Part shown: positions 25,155-34,611 of the stretch, in pieces | Layout of the letters: each line of letters starts with the position of its first letter | How positions within the stretch are numbered: position 1 is the first letter of the stretch | Assembly (NCBI RefSeq): GCF_000986785.1 | Contig: NZ_LAYY01000031.1 | Coordinates: 1-52,167, forward strand | Direction: 5' to 3' | Length of the DNA: 52,167 bases | From: Mesobacillus campisalis | Lineage (GTDB): Bacteria; Bacillota; Bacilli; Bacillales; Cytobacillaceae | Made by a program: the position numbers and the translations under genes | The notes under the pieces: generated by a model | What the model saw: the letters and a program-made list of their open reading frames with translations, nothing else | What the model was told of the DNA's origin: nothing | Databases searched by the model: none

Positions 25155-25540
25155 GAAAAAAAGTAACTGATAGGCTGCCTCAGTGCCTCTTTTTCGGTAA
25201 ACTCTCGGAAAAAGGTATCTGACAGGCTGCCTCAGTACCTCTTTTTCGGTAAACTCTCGGAAAAAGGTACCTGACAGGCTTTCTCAGTGCCTCTTTTTCG
25301 GTAAACTCTCGGAAAAAGGTACCTGACAGCCCTCCTCAGTGCCTCTTTTTCGGTGAACTCTCGGAAAAAGGTACCTGATAGGCTGCCTCAGTACCTCTTT
25401 TTCGATGAACTCTCGGAAAAAGGTACCTGATAGGCTGCCTCAGTACCTCTTTTTCGGCGAACTCGCTCAAAAAGGTACCTGACAGCCTCCCTCAGTGCCA
25501 TCTTTACAGCACCCCTCCGCAAAAAGGTACCTGACAGCCC
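25155..25540. repeat. 52-bp tandem repeat array 3 (8 units)
   Basis: The CTGA landmark recurs at 25167, 25219, 25271, 25323, 25375, 25427, 25479 and 25531, exactly 52 bp apart each time. Each unit has AAAAAGGTACCTGA, a variable 8-9 nt loop (CAGGCTGCC, CAGGCTTTC or CAGCCCTCC), TCAGTGCCTCTTTTT, then a linker CGGTAAACTCTCGG. The two arms pair with one bulged C, and the flanking A5/T5 tracts make each unit terminator-like. Read in reverse, the right arm gives AAAAAGAGGCACTGA, the same words as array 2. The last unit loses the linker. The following 130 bp before the next gene shows nothing else recognisable. Confidence 0.95.
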
Positions 25541-25674
25541 GCTCGCCCCCATTTTCCGCTCGCCCCCAACTGACACAGCAAATTGGCAGAGGTTTTAATA
25601 AAGATGAGCATGCTGATTGAGATTCAACGGGCCCCTGCTTGGGTAAATCAATTAAAAAGAGAGGAGCTGCATGA

Positions 25675-26004
25675 ATGGAAGAACAAAAAAGAACCTACTA
25701 TGTAAGTATCGCCAGCGGGGAAATTCTGGAGCAGGCAGCGGAACCGGAAGGGCAATTTAAAATCAGGGCAACAGATGAGGAAGTAAAGCATCTTAAAGAA
25801 TTCATGGTTGACAATTATAAGGCGGACTGGAAATCTTTTTGGGAGGCGCATGTTCCTTTCAAGCAGTATCATACCAATAAAACCAACCCCGAGTATGATG
25901 ATACGATGAAGGAAATGTACGCTATGATCTATGAACTTGGAGATGAGGAGACCAGACAGCATATTTCCAGCATGGGTTATGTTGGAAGCGACAATTTGGA
26001 CTAA
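25675..26004 (+). CDS. Small conserved-looking hypothetical protein
   Basis: The 109-residue protein is soluble and acidic, with no signal peptide, membrane span or cysteine. It begins MEEQKRTYYVSIASGEILEQ, suggesting a short N-terminal beta-hairpin, and continues mostly helical (TDEEVKHLKEFMVDNY, DDTMKEMYAMIYELGDEETR). The family is not recognised with confidence; it resembles small uncharacterised Bacillaceae proteins. The ATG lies 8 nt after GAGAGGAG, and a terminator follows the stop closely, so it is very likely a real single-gene unit. It is the first gene after array 3. Confidence 0.75.
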   Translation: MEEQKRTYYVSIASGEILEQAAEPEGQFKIRATDEEVKHLKEFMVDNYKADWKSFWEAHVPFKQYHTNKTNPEYDDTMKEMYAMIYELGDEETRQHISSMGYVGSDNLD

Positions 26005-26009
26005 GGCTG

Positions 26010-26044
26010 AAAAGGATTGGGCGACGAATGCCCAATCCTTTTTA
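26010..26044. terminator. Bidirectional terminator
   Basis: AAAGGATTGGGC-GACGAAT-GCCCAATCCTTT with T/A tracts on both sides. It lies between the convergent small gene and the MFS gene. Confidence 0.92.
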
Positions 26045-26054
26045 TTGCCCATTT

Positions 26055-27200
26055 TCAGGAGCGTACTGTCCTTCCTTTTAAAAGCAGATAGCAGATTCCC
26101 AAATTGCCGGTGAAAATGGCGGACAGGAGCAGGAGAACGTCGAAGAAGCCGAAGAAGGAGGCAATTCCGGGTGCCAGGCTGGCGCCTGAAAGCAGGATAA
26201 AAGAGTACAGGGAAAGCGCCTTTGCCCTATTGTTTCCGGCAAAAGTGCCAATTAAGGTTATGACTGTAGGAATGGTAAGCGAGATGGAGGAAACAAATAG
26301 GATCGAGAAAATAATCAGGCCAGCATTTGTATGAAATAGGGCCATGGCGGAAACGCTGGCCGCGCCCGCAGCAAGCCCGGCAGCCAAAGTTTTAATTTCA
26401 CCGGCTTTTTCAATTAATTTTCCAGTAAAAAGGGATACGCAGGCTCCAATCAATCCGACTGTCCGTATCAGGAAGAGATCGGCCTCAGAACCGGTAAAGA
26501 ATCTCCCGAGGGCATCATAAAAGGCAATCACTGAAAAGAGAAGCGTAAAAGAGACAAGATAGCATTTAAATAAGTAAGGGTTTCTGAGCAGGGACCGGAA
26601 CACAAGAAACATAGATTCCTTTTCCAGCACGGGTGCAGGAGAGGCGGGCAGAAGGAGGAAAGCCAGCGAGAATAGAATTAAGTAGCAAACAGCAAAAAAG
26701 TGAAACACACTGGTCCAGGAAAGCCAGGCAGTCAGGAAGGCGCTGACAAGCTGTCCGAAAATGCCCGCAATCAGAAATCCTGTATTGATCAGGACGACAA
26801 GCATCGTACGCTGTTTAACTGGAAAGGCATCGTAGGAGTAGGCAAACACAACTGAAGCAAAGGAAGCAAGCGTAAACCCCTGGATGGAGCGGGTTATCCA
26901 GAGGCTCTCTGGTCCAGAGGACAATCCGACGCAAGACGTCGCCAGTGCGGAGGCAAGGAGTCCGAAAACAAGCACTTTCCTCAACCCTGTGTACGATGAC
27001 AGCATACCAAGGGATAGAAGCCCGCATGCATAAAAGCAGGTAAACAGGCTCCCCGCCAAGACGACATCACCAGCAGGGATGCCGAGGTCTTTGGCAATGA
27101 TTCCATAGATGGGGACCAAAGTATAAATATTGCTTGCCACCAGGATGGCACAGGCTGTCAAAAGAACAAAGCCAGTTGGCAGATTTGCTTTTGAGTACAT
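26055..27200 (-). CDS. Major facilitator superfamily transporter
   Basis: The 381-residue protein has about 12 membrane spans. The loop between spans 2 and 3 reads LGMLSSYTGLRKVLVFGLLAS, a degenerate form of the MFS motif G-x-x-x-D-R-x-G-R-R/K, and span 4 contains RSIQGFTLASFASVVFAYSYD. It resembles the arabinose-efflux/YdhP-like drug-H+ antiporter branch. The substrate cannot be inferred. The ATG is preceded by CTAGGTGAT. It is divergent from addB, with 134 bp between them. Confidence 0.85.
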   Translation of the reverse strand: MYSKANLPTGFVLLTACAILVASNIYTLVPIYGIIAKDLGIPAGDVVLAGSLFTCFYACGLLSLGMLSSYTGLRKVLVFGLLASALATSCVGLSSGPESLWITRSIQGFTLASFASVVFAYSYDAFPVKQRTMLVVLINTGFLIAGIFGQLVSAFLTAWLSWTSVFHFFAVCYLILFSLAFLLLPASPAPVLEKESMFLVFRSLLRNPYLFKCYLVSFTLLFSVIAFYDALGRFFTGSEADLFLIRTVGLIGACVSLFTGKLIEKAGEIKTLAAGLAAGAASVSAMALFHTNAGLIIFSILFVSSISLTIPTVITLIGTFAGNNRAKALSLYSFILLSGASLAPGIASFFGFFDVLLLLSAIFTGNLGICYLLLKGRTVRS

Positions 27201-27334
27201 AGTATCACCTAGGATAAGGTATGCGAATGAACCTGCTTTTGAAGGTTGTTTTTGGCAATACTATTTCGCATTAATCATCACCGGGTTATGGTATCATCAA
27301 TTAATAGAAACATAGGTTAAAAGGAGGAAGAGAT

Positions 27335-30300
27335 ATGGCTGTTCGCTTTGTATTGGGGCGTTCCGGGAGCGGCAAGACGGAACTCTGCTTAAAGGAAATT
27401 GTCGGCAAGCTGACTGAGGAACCGGCAGGAGATCCGATTGTCTACCTTGTGCCCGAGCAGATGTCCTTCCTGTCAGAATATCGGCTGTCGACAACTCCTG
27501 GCCTTGGGGGCATGATCCGGACCCAAGTCTACAGTTTTCCCCGGCTTGCCTGGAGAATCCTTCAGGAAACGGGCGGATTTACCCGTTATCACCTAACCAG
27601 TGTCGGGGTCAGCATGATGATCAGGAAAATCATTGAAGATAAAAAAGACGAATTGAAAATTTTTCAGCGCACTGCTGATAAAAGTGGCTTTATCCAACAG
27701 ATGGAACAAATGCTGATTGAATTTAAGCGCTATGCAATCAAGCCTGAAGACCTTGCTTCAGGTCCTGGCGGGGAAACCGGAGACAAGGCGCTCGGTGAAA
27801 AGCTCCATGACCTGGAGATCATCTACCGCCAGTTTGAAGATGAACTATTCGGCAAATACATTGATTCGGAAGATTATTTCCGCTTGCTGGCGGAAAAGAT
27901 TCCGGCTTCACAGTATCTAAGAGATGCCGAAATTTATATTGATGGTTTTTATACTTTTACCCCGCTGGAATACAGGATCATCGAGCAGCTGATGAATACT
28001 GCCAGGCGTGTTACCATAGCCCTGCCGCTTGACCGTGCATTTAAGCATAATGGGCCGGATGAACTGCACCTGTTCAGGCTTACCGGGGAAACCTGCCGGA
28101 CTCTGCATGAAATCGTCCAGGCAAACGGAATTGAACTCGAGGATGAGGTGACCCTATCTGGCCAGCTCAGGTGGCAGGATGAGTCGCTTAAGCATCTCGA
28201 GAGTGCTTTTGAGTCGCGCCCTGCAAACCCCTATCAAGCACGGGCAAGTATCCATATTGCCGAAGCCGCAAACCGGCGGGCCGAGGTGGAAGGAATTGCC
28301 CGCAAAATCCGGAGCCTTGCCAGGGAACGCGGATTCAGGTATCGGGATATGGCTATTCTGACCCGGAATGGACAGGATTACCGGGATATTCTGGAAACGG
28401 TATTTACAGATTATGAGATTCCTTACTTTATAGACCGCAAGAGCACCATGCTCAGCCATCCGCTTATTGAACTGGTGCGCTCAAGCCTTGAAACCGTAAT
28501 TGGAAACTGGCGGTATGAGCCAATTTTCCGGGCGATAAAGACGGACTTGTTCTTTCCGCTGGGAGCGAGCATCGAGAAGGAACGAGAGCGGATGGATGTC
28601 CTTGAAAACTATGTGCTCGCCTATGGCATTCAGGGGGATAAATGGACAAGGAAGGATCCATGGGTTTACAGGCGCATCCGGGGACTTGAACACTCGGAGC
28701 AGGTACAGACAGATGCCGAAAAAGAGAGGGAAGAGCTATTGAACCGGCTGCGGGGCATGATTACTGCCCCACTGCAGCGAATGGCCCGGCGTCTTAAGCG
28801 GGCGGATAATGGGCGCAAACTTTGTGAAGCCGTCTACCTTTTCCTTGAAGAACTTAATATTCCCGCAAAGCTGGAAGAATGGCGGCTTGCAGCCGAATCG
28901 AAGGGAAGGCTGGTGGAAGCGAGAGAGCATGACCAGGCCTGGAATGCGGTCATTGAGCTGCTTGATGAGTTTGTGGAGATGCTTGGAGAAGAAGAAGTGT
29001 CCAAAGGCCAGTTCATGGCTATTCTGGATGCCGGATTTGAATCCTTGAATTTCTCGCTCATTCCTCCTGCGATCGACCAAGTCCTTGTGGCTGACCTGGA
29101 AAAATCCAGGCTTGCTGACATTAAGGCTGCTTTTGTTATCGGAGTGAATGAAGGTGTGCTCCCCGCCAAGCTGACTGAGGATGGAATTCTTGGCGACGAT
29201 GACCGCGAAGCTCTGCAGGAAGGGGGACTGCAGCTAGGTGCCACCAGCCGGCAAAAGCTACTTGATGAGAACTTCCTGGCATATAAGGCGTTCACAACTC
29301 CTTCCGAACTGCTTTATGTCAGCTATCCGATTGCCAATGAAGAGGGCAAGGCGCTGATTCCATCGTCTTACATCAAGAGAATGGAGGATTTGTTCCCTTA
29401 CCACATCAGGCATGTTTTTACAGCTGACCCCTCCGAGTTATCAGAGCTGGAGCAGCTTGAGTATGTTTCGGGCGAAAATACGGCGCTGAGCTACCTTGCA
29501 TCCCAGCTCCAGCTCAAGAAACGGAATTATCCCATCTATGATCTATGGTGGGATGTTTATGATTACTATATGGGAAGCACCCGCTGGCAGGAAACAGCAA
29601 GCAAGGTATTAAGCAGCCTGTTTTATGAAAACAGTCCTCAAAAGCTGTCCGAAAAGGTCAGCACCGAGTTATACGGCGAAGAAATACAGGCCAGCGTATC
29701 GAGAATGGAGCTTTTTAACAGCTGTGCGTTCTCGCATTATGTTCAGCATGGTTTGCGGCTTCGGGACCGGCAGATTTTCCGCCTGGAAGCTCCAGATATC
29801 GGGGATTTATTCCATGCCGCTTTAAAATACATTGCCGAAACAGTGATGAGGGAGAACTTATCATGGGCCAGCCTGACAAGGGCACAGTCCGAGGAGCTTG
29901 CGAAGGAGGCGGTGGAGAAGCTGGCTCCAAGGCTTCAAAACGAAATCCTGCTAAGCTCGAACCGGCATCATTATATTAAACAGAAACTCGAAAAAATCAT
30001 CAGCCGTGCATCCATCGTCATGAGCGACCATGCAAAGGCAAGCGGCTTCTCGCCTGTTGGGCTTGAGCTAGGGTTTGGGCGCCAGGGGACACTTCCGCCG
30101 CTGGGCTTTACCCTGAAAAACGGGACAAAAATGGAACTGATGGGACGGATAGACAGGGTCGACAAAGCGGAGGATAACAGCGGAATGTACCTCAGGGTTC
30201 TTGATTATAAATCAAGCGAGAAAGAGTTGAACCTCACGGAGGTTTATTACGGACTTGCTTTGCAGATGCTGACGTACCTGGATATTATCATCACCCACTC

Positions 30301-30820
30301 GCCGCTGATTGCCGGAAAGGAAGCGGACCCAGCAGGGGTCCTCTATTTCCACGTCCATGATCCAATCGTGAATGCGTCGAGAATGCTGTCGCTGGATGAA
30401 ATTGAAGAGGAAATCATTAAGCAGTTCAAGATGAATGGACTACTGCTGGCTGATGAAAATGTCATTAGAATGATGGACCGCACACTCGACAGTGGATCAA
30501 GCTCCCAAATCATCAGCGCCGGCTTCAAGAAAGACGGCAGCATGACAAAGGCTTCAAAGGTGGCAAGCCATGAGGACTTTGATCATTTACGGCGGTTCGT
30601 ACGGCAAAAATACATCGAGACAGGGAATGAAATTGTCAGCGGCATTGTGGATATTGCGCCATTTAAGCTAAAGGACAGGCTGCCGTGTACCTTCTGTTCC
30701 TTTAAGTCCATCTGCCAGTTTGACAGAACCATTGAAACGAACGAATTCAGAAAGCTTGTCCCGAAAAGCAAGGAAGATATCCTTGAGGCGATCAGAAAGG
30801 AGGAGAACCTGATTGACTAG
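27335..30820 (+). CDS. addB: ATP-dependent helicase/nuclease subunit B (AddB)
   Basis: AddAB processes DNA double-strand ends for RecA-dependent repair, the Firmicutes equivalent of RecBCD; AddB recognises Chi and carries one nuclease domain. The 1161-residue protein is the expected size. It begins with a Walker A-like GRSGSGKTE (residues 8-16). The C-terminal nuclease has VLDYKSSEKELNL, LQMLTYLD and the iron-sulfur cysteine cluster CTFCSFKSIC, with the fourth cysteine upstream in MELFNSCAFSHYVQHG. The ATG follows AAAGGAGG. It overlaps addA by 8 bp. Confidence 0.97.
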   Translation: MAVRFVLGRSGSGKTELCLKEIVGKLTEEPAGDPIVYLVPEQMSFLSEYRLSTTPGLGGMIRTQVYSFPRLAWRILQETGGFTRYHLTSVGVSMMIRKIIEDKKDELKIFQRTADKSGFIQQMEQMLIEFKRYAIKPEDLASGPGGETGDKALGEKLHDLEIIYRQFEDELFGKYIDSEDYFRLLAEKIPASQYLRDAEIYIDGFYTFTPLEYRIIEQLMNTARRVTIALPLDRAFKHNGPDELHLFRLTGETCRTLHEIVQANGIELEDEVTLSGQLRWQDESLKHLESAFESRPANPYQARASIHIAEAANRRAEVEGIARKIRSLARERGFRYRDMAILTRNGQDYRDILETVFTDYEIPYFIDRKSTMLSHPLIELVRSSLETVIGNWRYEPIFRAIKTDLFFPLGASIEKERERMDVLENYVLAYGIQGDKWTRKDPWVYRRIRGLEHSEQVQTDAEKEREELLNRLRGMITAPLQRMARRLKRADNGRKLCEAVYLFLEELNIPAKLEEWRLAAESKGRLVEAREHDQAWNAVIELLDEFVEMLGEEEVSKGQFMAILDAGFESLNFSLIPPAIDQVLVADLEKSRLADIKAAFVIGVNEGVLPAKLTEDGILGDDDREALQEGGLQLGATSRQKLLDENFLAYKAFTTPSELLYVSYPIANEEGKALIPSSYIKRMEDLFPYHIRHVFTADPSELSELEQLEYVSGENTALSYLASQLQLKKRNYPIYDLWWDVYDYYMGSTRWQETASKVLSSLFYENSPQKLSEKVSTELYGEEIQASVSRMELFNSCAFSHYVQHGLRLRDRQIFRLEAPDIGDLFHAALKYIAETVMRENLSWASLTRAQSEELAKEAVEKLAPRLQNEILLSSNRHHYIKQKLEKIISRASIVMSDHAKASGFSPVGLELGFGRQGTLPPLGFTLKNGTKMELMGRIDRVDKAEDNSGMYLRVLDYKSSEKELNLTEVYYGLALQMLTYLDIIITHSPLIAGKEADPAGVLYFHVHDPIVNASRMLSLDEIEEEIIKQFKMNGLLLADENVIRMMDRTLDSGSSSQIISAGFKKDGSMTKASKVASHEDFDHLRRFVRQKYIETGNEIVSGIVDIAPFKLKDRLPCTFCSFKSICQFDRTIETNEFRKLVPKSKEDILEAIRKEENLID

Positions 30821-33800
30821 CATGAAAATCCCGCCTAAACCGGAGGGAGCTACCTGGACAGATGACCAGTGGAAGGCGATTATGGCAAAAGGACAGGATA
30901 TTCTCGTTGCGGCAGCCGCTGGATCAGGCAAAACAGCGGTGCTCGTAGAGCGGATTATAAAAAAGATTACTTCTGAAGATGCTCCGCTGGATGTCGATGA
31001 GCTTTTGGTCGTAACCTTTACCAACGCTTCCGCTGCCGAAATGCGCCATCGCATTGGGGAAGCCCTGGAAAAGGCGATCGACAGCCAGCCGGGCTCTGCC
31101 CATTTGCGAAAGCAATTGAGCCTTCTCAACCGGGCTTCCATTTCGACCCTTCATTCCTTTTGCCTTGAAGTCATCCGCAAATATTATTACCTGATTGATG
31201 TGGATCCCGGATTCAGGATAGCCGACGAAACGGAAGGGCAATTATTAAGGGACGAAGTGATAGATGAATTATTTGAGGAAGAGTACGGCCGGAAAGACAA
31301 TCTTGCCTTTTTCAGGCTTGTTGATACCTTCACCAACGACCGAAGTGACGAAGCCTTAAAAGACATTATTCTTGAACTATACGACTTTTCCAGGTCCAAT
31401 CCTTCCCCGGAGGGCTACTTGGATTCCATCGCTTCGATGTATGACACGGCGAGCGGCGCTTCGATTGATGACCTGCCTTTCGTCCAGTCCTTAAAACTTG
31501 ATTTGGAACTGCAGCTACAGGGAGCGAAACGGCTGCTTGAGCAGGGTCTGGAATTAACGAAGCTGCCCAATGGCCCAGCACCGCGAGCAGCAAATTTCCT
31601 TGAAGACCTTGCGCTTGTGGAGTCCTTGATATCTGCTCAGCAAGACTCCTGGATGGCCCTTTACGAAATGATGCAGAAGGTGGATTTTAAGCGGGCAAAA
31701 GCATGCAGCCCGAAGGAATACGATAAGGACCTGATTGACAAGTCAGGCAAGCTAAGGGACAAAGCGAAAAAACTGGTGCAGGAAATGCAAGCGGAGCTCT
31801 TTTCACGCAAGCCGGCCAGCTTCCTGAGAGATATGGAAGAGATGAAGCCTGTCATTGAGACACTGACAAGGCTGGTGAAGATATTTGGGGAACGGTTCGC
31901 CGCTTTAAAACAGGAAAAGGGCCTGGTCGATTTTTCAGACCTCGAGCATTACACCCTGAACATTCTTTCCGACGCAGGCCAAGCAGGAAGGCAGCTTGTT
32001 CCTTCCGAGGCCGCATTGAACTATCGCAAAAAGTTCAAGGAAGTGCTAGTCGATGAATATCAGGATACCAATATGGTGCAGGAAGCAATCCTGCAGCTTG
32101 TCACGGCCGACGGGGAACACAGCGGCAATCTCTTTATGGTCGGCGATGTCAAACAGTCGATTTATCGTTTCCGGCTGGCTGAACCAAACCTTTTCCTCAA
32201 CAAATACAGCCGGTTTACCGCCGACGGGGACGGAATAGGGCTTAAAATTGATTTGGCGAAAAATTTTCGGAGCCGGGGGGAAGTGCTCGATGGAACGAAT
32301 TATCTGTTCAAGCAAATCATGGGAGTACGGGTTGGTGAAATCGACTATGACGAGAATGCCGAACTGAAAAAAGGTGCTCCTTATCCTGATGAGCCATTTC
32401 CAGTAGAACTCCTGCTCATCGATCAGGAAGGAGCTGCACTGCCGGAGGAAGAGGATGGGCAAAAAGAAGGCTTTGATGCCGAAGAGCTTGAGCAGTCCCA
32501 GCTGGAAGCGAGACTGATGGCCAAGAAGATCAGGGAAATGATTTCGGAGAGAAGACCTGTCTATAATCCGAAAAACCAAAGTGGGGAGCCAATAAAGTAT
32601 CGCGATATTGTCATCCTTGTCCGTTCCATGACATGGGCGCCACAGTTTATGGAAGAGTTCAAGCAGCAGGGGATTCCTTCTTATGCGAACTTATCAACCG
32701 GCTATTTCGAAGCGACGGAAGTGGCCATCATGCTTTCCCTTCTGAAGGTCCTGGATAACCCGTTCCAGGATATACCGCTGGCATCTGTGCTGCGCTCGCC
32801 GATTGTCGGGCTAAATGAAGAGGAGCTGGCCATTATCCGGATCCACGATAGAAAAGGAAGCTATTACGATGCTCTTGCTGCCTTCTGTGCGCGGCCTGCA
32901 GGCGAAGGACATGAGGAACTTTATGAAAAGGCCAGGCCGTTTTACGACCGTCTCAGGGAGTGGAGGACAAAAGCCAGGAAGGAAGCTGTTTCGGATTTAA
33001 TCTGGCATCTGTTCCGTGAGACCCGCTTTTATGATTTTGTCGGCGGGATGCCTGGAGGGAAGCAGCGGCAGGCCAATCTGCGAGCTTTGTACGACCGGGC
33101 CAGGCAGTATGAATCCACTTCTTTCCGCGGCTTGTTTCGCTTCCTCCGTTTTATTGAACGAATGCGTGACCGCGGGGATGACCTTGGTACTGCAGGCGCC
33201 ATCGGGGAGAAGGAGGATGTGGTCCGGATTATGACCATCCATAGCAGCAAAGGACTGGAGTTTCCGGTTGTTTTTGTAGCGGGGTTGGCCCGCCAATTCA
33301 ACACAATGGATTTGAAGAAGCCATTCATGCTTGATAAAGAGTATGGATTTGCGTCCAAGTACGTGAACCCGGATAAGCGAATTTCCTACCCATCCCTGCC
33401 GCAGCTGGCTTTTAAGCGAAAGAAGAAAATGGAAATGCTGGCTGAGGAAATGCGCGTATTGTATGTGGCCCTTACCCGCGCCAAGGAGAAGTTGTTTCTG
33501 TTGTCTACAGTGAAGGATGCCCAAAAGACGATTGAAAAGTGGTCCCAGGCGGCAACCCAGCCCTATTGGCTGCTCGAAGACTATTTAAGGGCGTCTGCCA
33601 ACAGCTACCTTGAATGGATCGGCCCTGCCCTGGCAAGGCACCGGGATGCAGGTTCCATTTTTGGAGATGAAAGGGATACTGACAATGACCTGGCAGGCCA
33701 TCCTTCGCGCTGGAAGATTCATGTTTATGAGGCAAACGAAGTTGCCCGCCTTTGGGAGGAGGAGAACTTTGAACGCGAAGATAAACTGGAAAAAATCAGG

Positions 33801-34562
33801 TCAGGAGAACCTGTTTCTTCTCCTTCATCTTATGCTGTGGCAGTCCAAACCCAGCTATCCTGGAAATATGCGTATAGTGAAGCAGCCACTCACCGTTCAA
33901 AGCAGTCCGTTACTGAAATGAAACGCAATCATGAGGTGCGTGACGCAGAGAGCGGGACGGATTTCCTGCGAACATTTTCCAAACCTATTTTGAACCGGCC
34001 GAGATTCATGCAGGAAAAGAAGCTTACCCCAGCGGAAAAGGGAACGGCGATGCACATGGTCATGCAGCATATCGACCTAAGCAAGCCGGTGACCGAGCAG
34101 TCTGTTACGGAACAATTGGATCAGATGACCACATCGGAGCTCTTGTATCCGGAGCAGAGGGAGGGAGTCGAGATTGAATGGATCTTGGCATTTTTCGACA
34201 CAGAGCTGGGACAGCGCCTGCTTAATGCGGAAAAGGTAAATAGGGAAGTGCCATTTTACCTGTCCTTGCCGGCTGAGCAAGTCTACCCGGACTGGAAAGG
34301 GGAAGATGAGCAAATTTTCATCCAGGGAGTCGTAGATTGCGTGTTTGAGGATGAATCGGGACTGGTCTTGCTTGACTTCAAAACCGATACAATTGGAGAC
34401 CGGTATAAAGGCGGTTTTGAGCAGGCCCGGCCCATTCTCGAAGAAAGGTATCGTATCCAGCTGGCCCTCTATGCAAAAGCCCTCGAGCAGGTTTGGAAAG
34501 TCCCTGTAAAGGAACGCTACCTCTACTTCTTTGACGGCGGACATCTTTTGAAACTGGATTAA
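30813..34562 (+). CDS. addA: ATP-dependent helicase/nuclease subunit A (AddA)
   Basis: AddA is the UvrD-type 3'-5' helicase and second nuclease of AddAB. The 1249-residue protein shows Walker A AAAGSGKTAVLVERI near residue 35, VDEYQDTN, VGDVKQSIYRFRLAEP, LAKNFRSR, TIHSSKGLEFPVVFVAG and VALTRAKEKLFLLS, then the C-terminal RecB-type nuclease with VVDCVFEDESGLVLLDFKTD. The start is TTG, 9 nt after AAAGGAGG, within addB; the ATG nine bases later is too far from the ribosome site. In B. subtilis sbcD and sbcC follow; here the gerP operon follows directly. Confidence 0.97.
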   Translation: MTSMKIPPKPEGATWTDDQWKAIMAKGQDILVAAAAGSGKTAVLVERIIKKITSEDAPLDVDELLVVTFTNASAAEMRHRIGEALEKAIDSQPGSAHLRKQLSLLNRASISTLHSFCLEVIRKYYYLIDVDPGFRIADETEGQLLRDEVIDELFEEEYGRKDNLAFFRLVDTFTNDRSDEALKDIILELYDFSRSNPSPEGYLDSIASMYDTASGASIDDLPFVQSLKLDLELQLQGAKRLLEQGLELTKLPNGPAPRAANFLEDLALVESLISAQQDSWMALYEMMQKVDFKRAKACSPKEYDKDLIDKSGKLRDKAKKLVQEMQAELFSRKPASFLRDMEEMKPVIETLTRLVKIFGERFAALKQEKGLVDFSDLEHYTLNILSDAGQAGRQLVPSEAALNYRKKFKEVLVDEYQDTNMVQEAILQLVTADGEHSGNLFMVGDVKQSIYRFRLAEPNLFLNKYSRFTADGDGIGLKIDLAKNFRSRGEVLDGTNYLFKQIMGVRVGEIDYDENAELKKGAPYPDEPFPVELLLIDQEGAALPEEEDGQKEGFDAEELEQSQLEARLMAKKIREMISERRPVYNPKNQSGEPIKYRDIVILVRSMTWAPQFMEEFKQQGIPSYANLSTGYFEATEVAIMLSLLKVLDNPFQDIPLASVLRSPIVGLNEEELAIIRIHDRKGSYYDALAAFCARPAGEGHEELYEKARPFYDRLREWRTKARKEAVSDLIWHLFRETRFYDFVGGMPGGKQRQANLRALYDRARQYESTSFRGLFRFLRFIERMRDRGDDLGTAGAIGEKEDVVRIMTIHSSKGLEFPVVFVAGLARQFNTMDLKKPFMLDKEYGFASKYVNPDKRISYPSLPQLAFKRKKKMEMLAEEMRVLYVALTRAKEKLFLLSTVKDAQKTIEKWSQAATQPYWLLEDYLRASANSYLEWIGPALARHRDAGSIFGDERDTDNDLAGHPSRWKIHVYEANEVARLWEEENFEREDKLEKIRSGEPVSSPSSYAVAVQTQLSWKYAYSEAATHRSKQSVTEMKRNHEVRDAESGTDFLRTFSKPILNRPRFMQEKKLTPAEKGTAMHMVMQHIDLSKPVTEQSVTEQLDQMTTSELLYPEQREGVEIEWILAFFDTELGQRLLNAEKVNREVPFYLSLPAEQVYPDWKGEDEQIFIQGVVDCVFEDESGLVLLDFKTDTIGDRYKGGFEQARPILEERYRIQLALYAKALEQVWKVPVKERYLYFFDGGHLLKLD

Positions 34563-34580
34563 CAGAATAATGAATGAAGG

Positions 34581-34611
34581 AAAGGACTGACCTAGTGGTC
34601 AGTCCTTTTTG
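34581..34611 (+). terminator. Intrinsic terminator after addA
   Basis: AAGGACTGACC-TAGT-GGTCAGTCCTT is followed by TTT and GTC. It lies against the stop codon of the leftward gerPF, so it separates convergent operons. Confidence 0.92.

Noticed and set aside
27335-34562. Possible frameshift or fusion at the addB/addA junction
   Set aside because: The 8-bp overlap with a TTG start and a ribosome site inside addB is a normal coupled arrangement; both proteins have full expected length and motifs.
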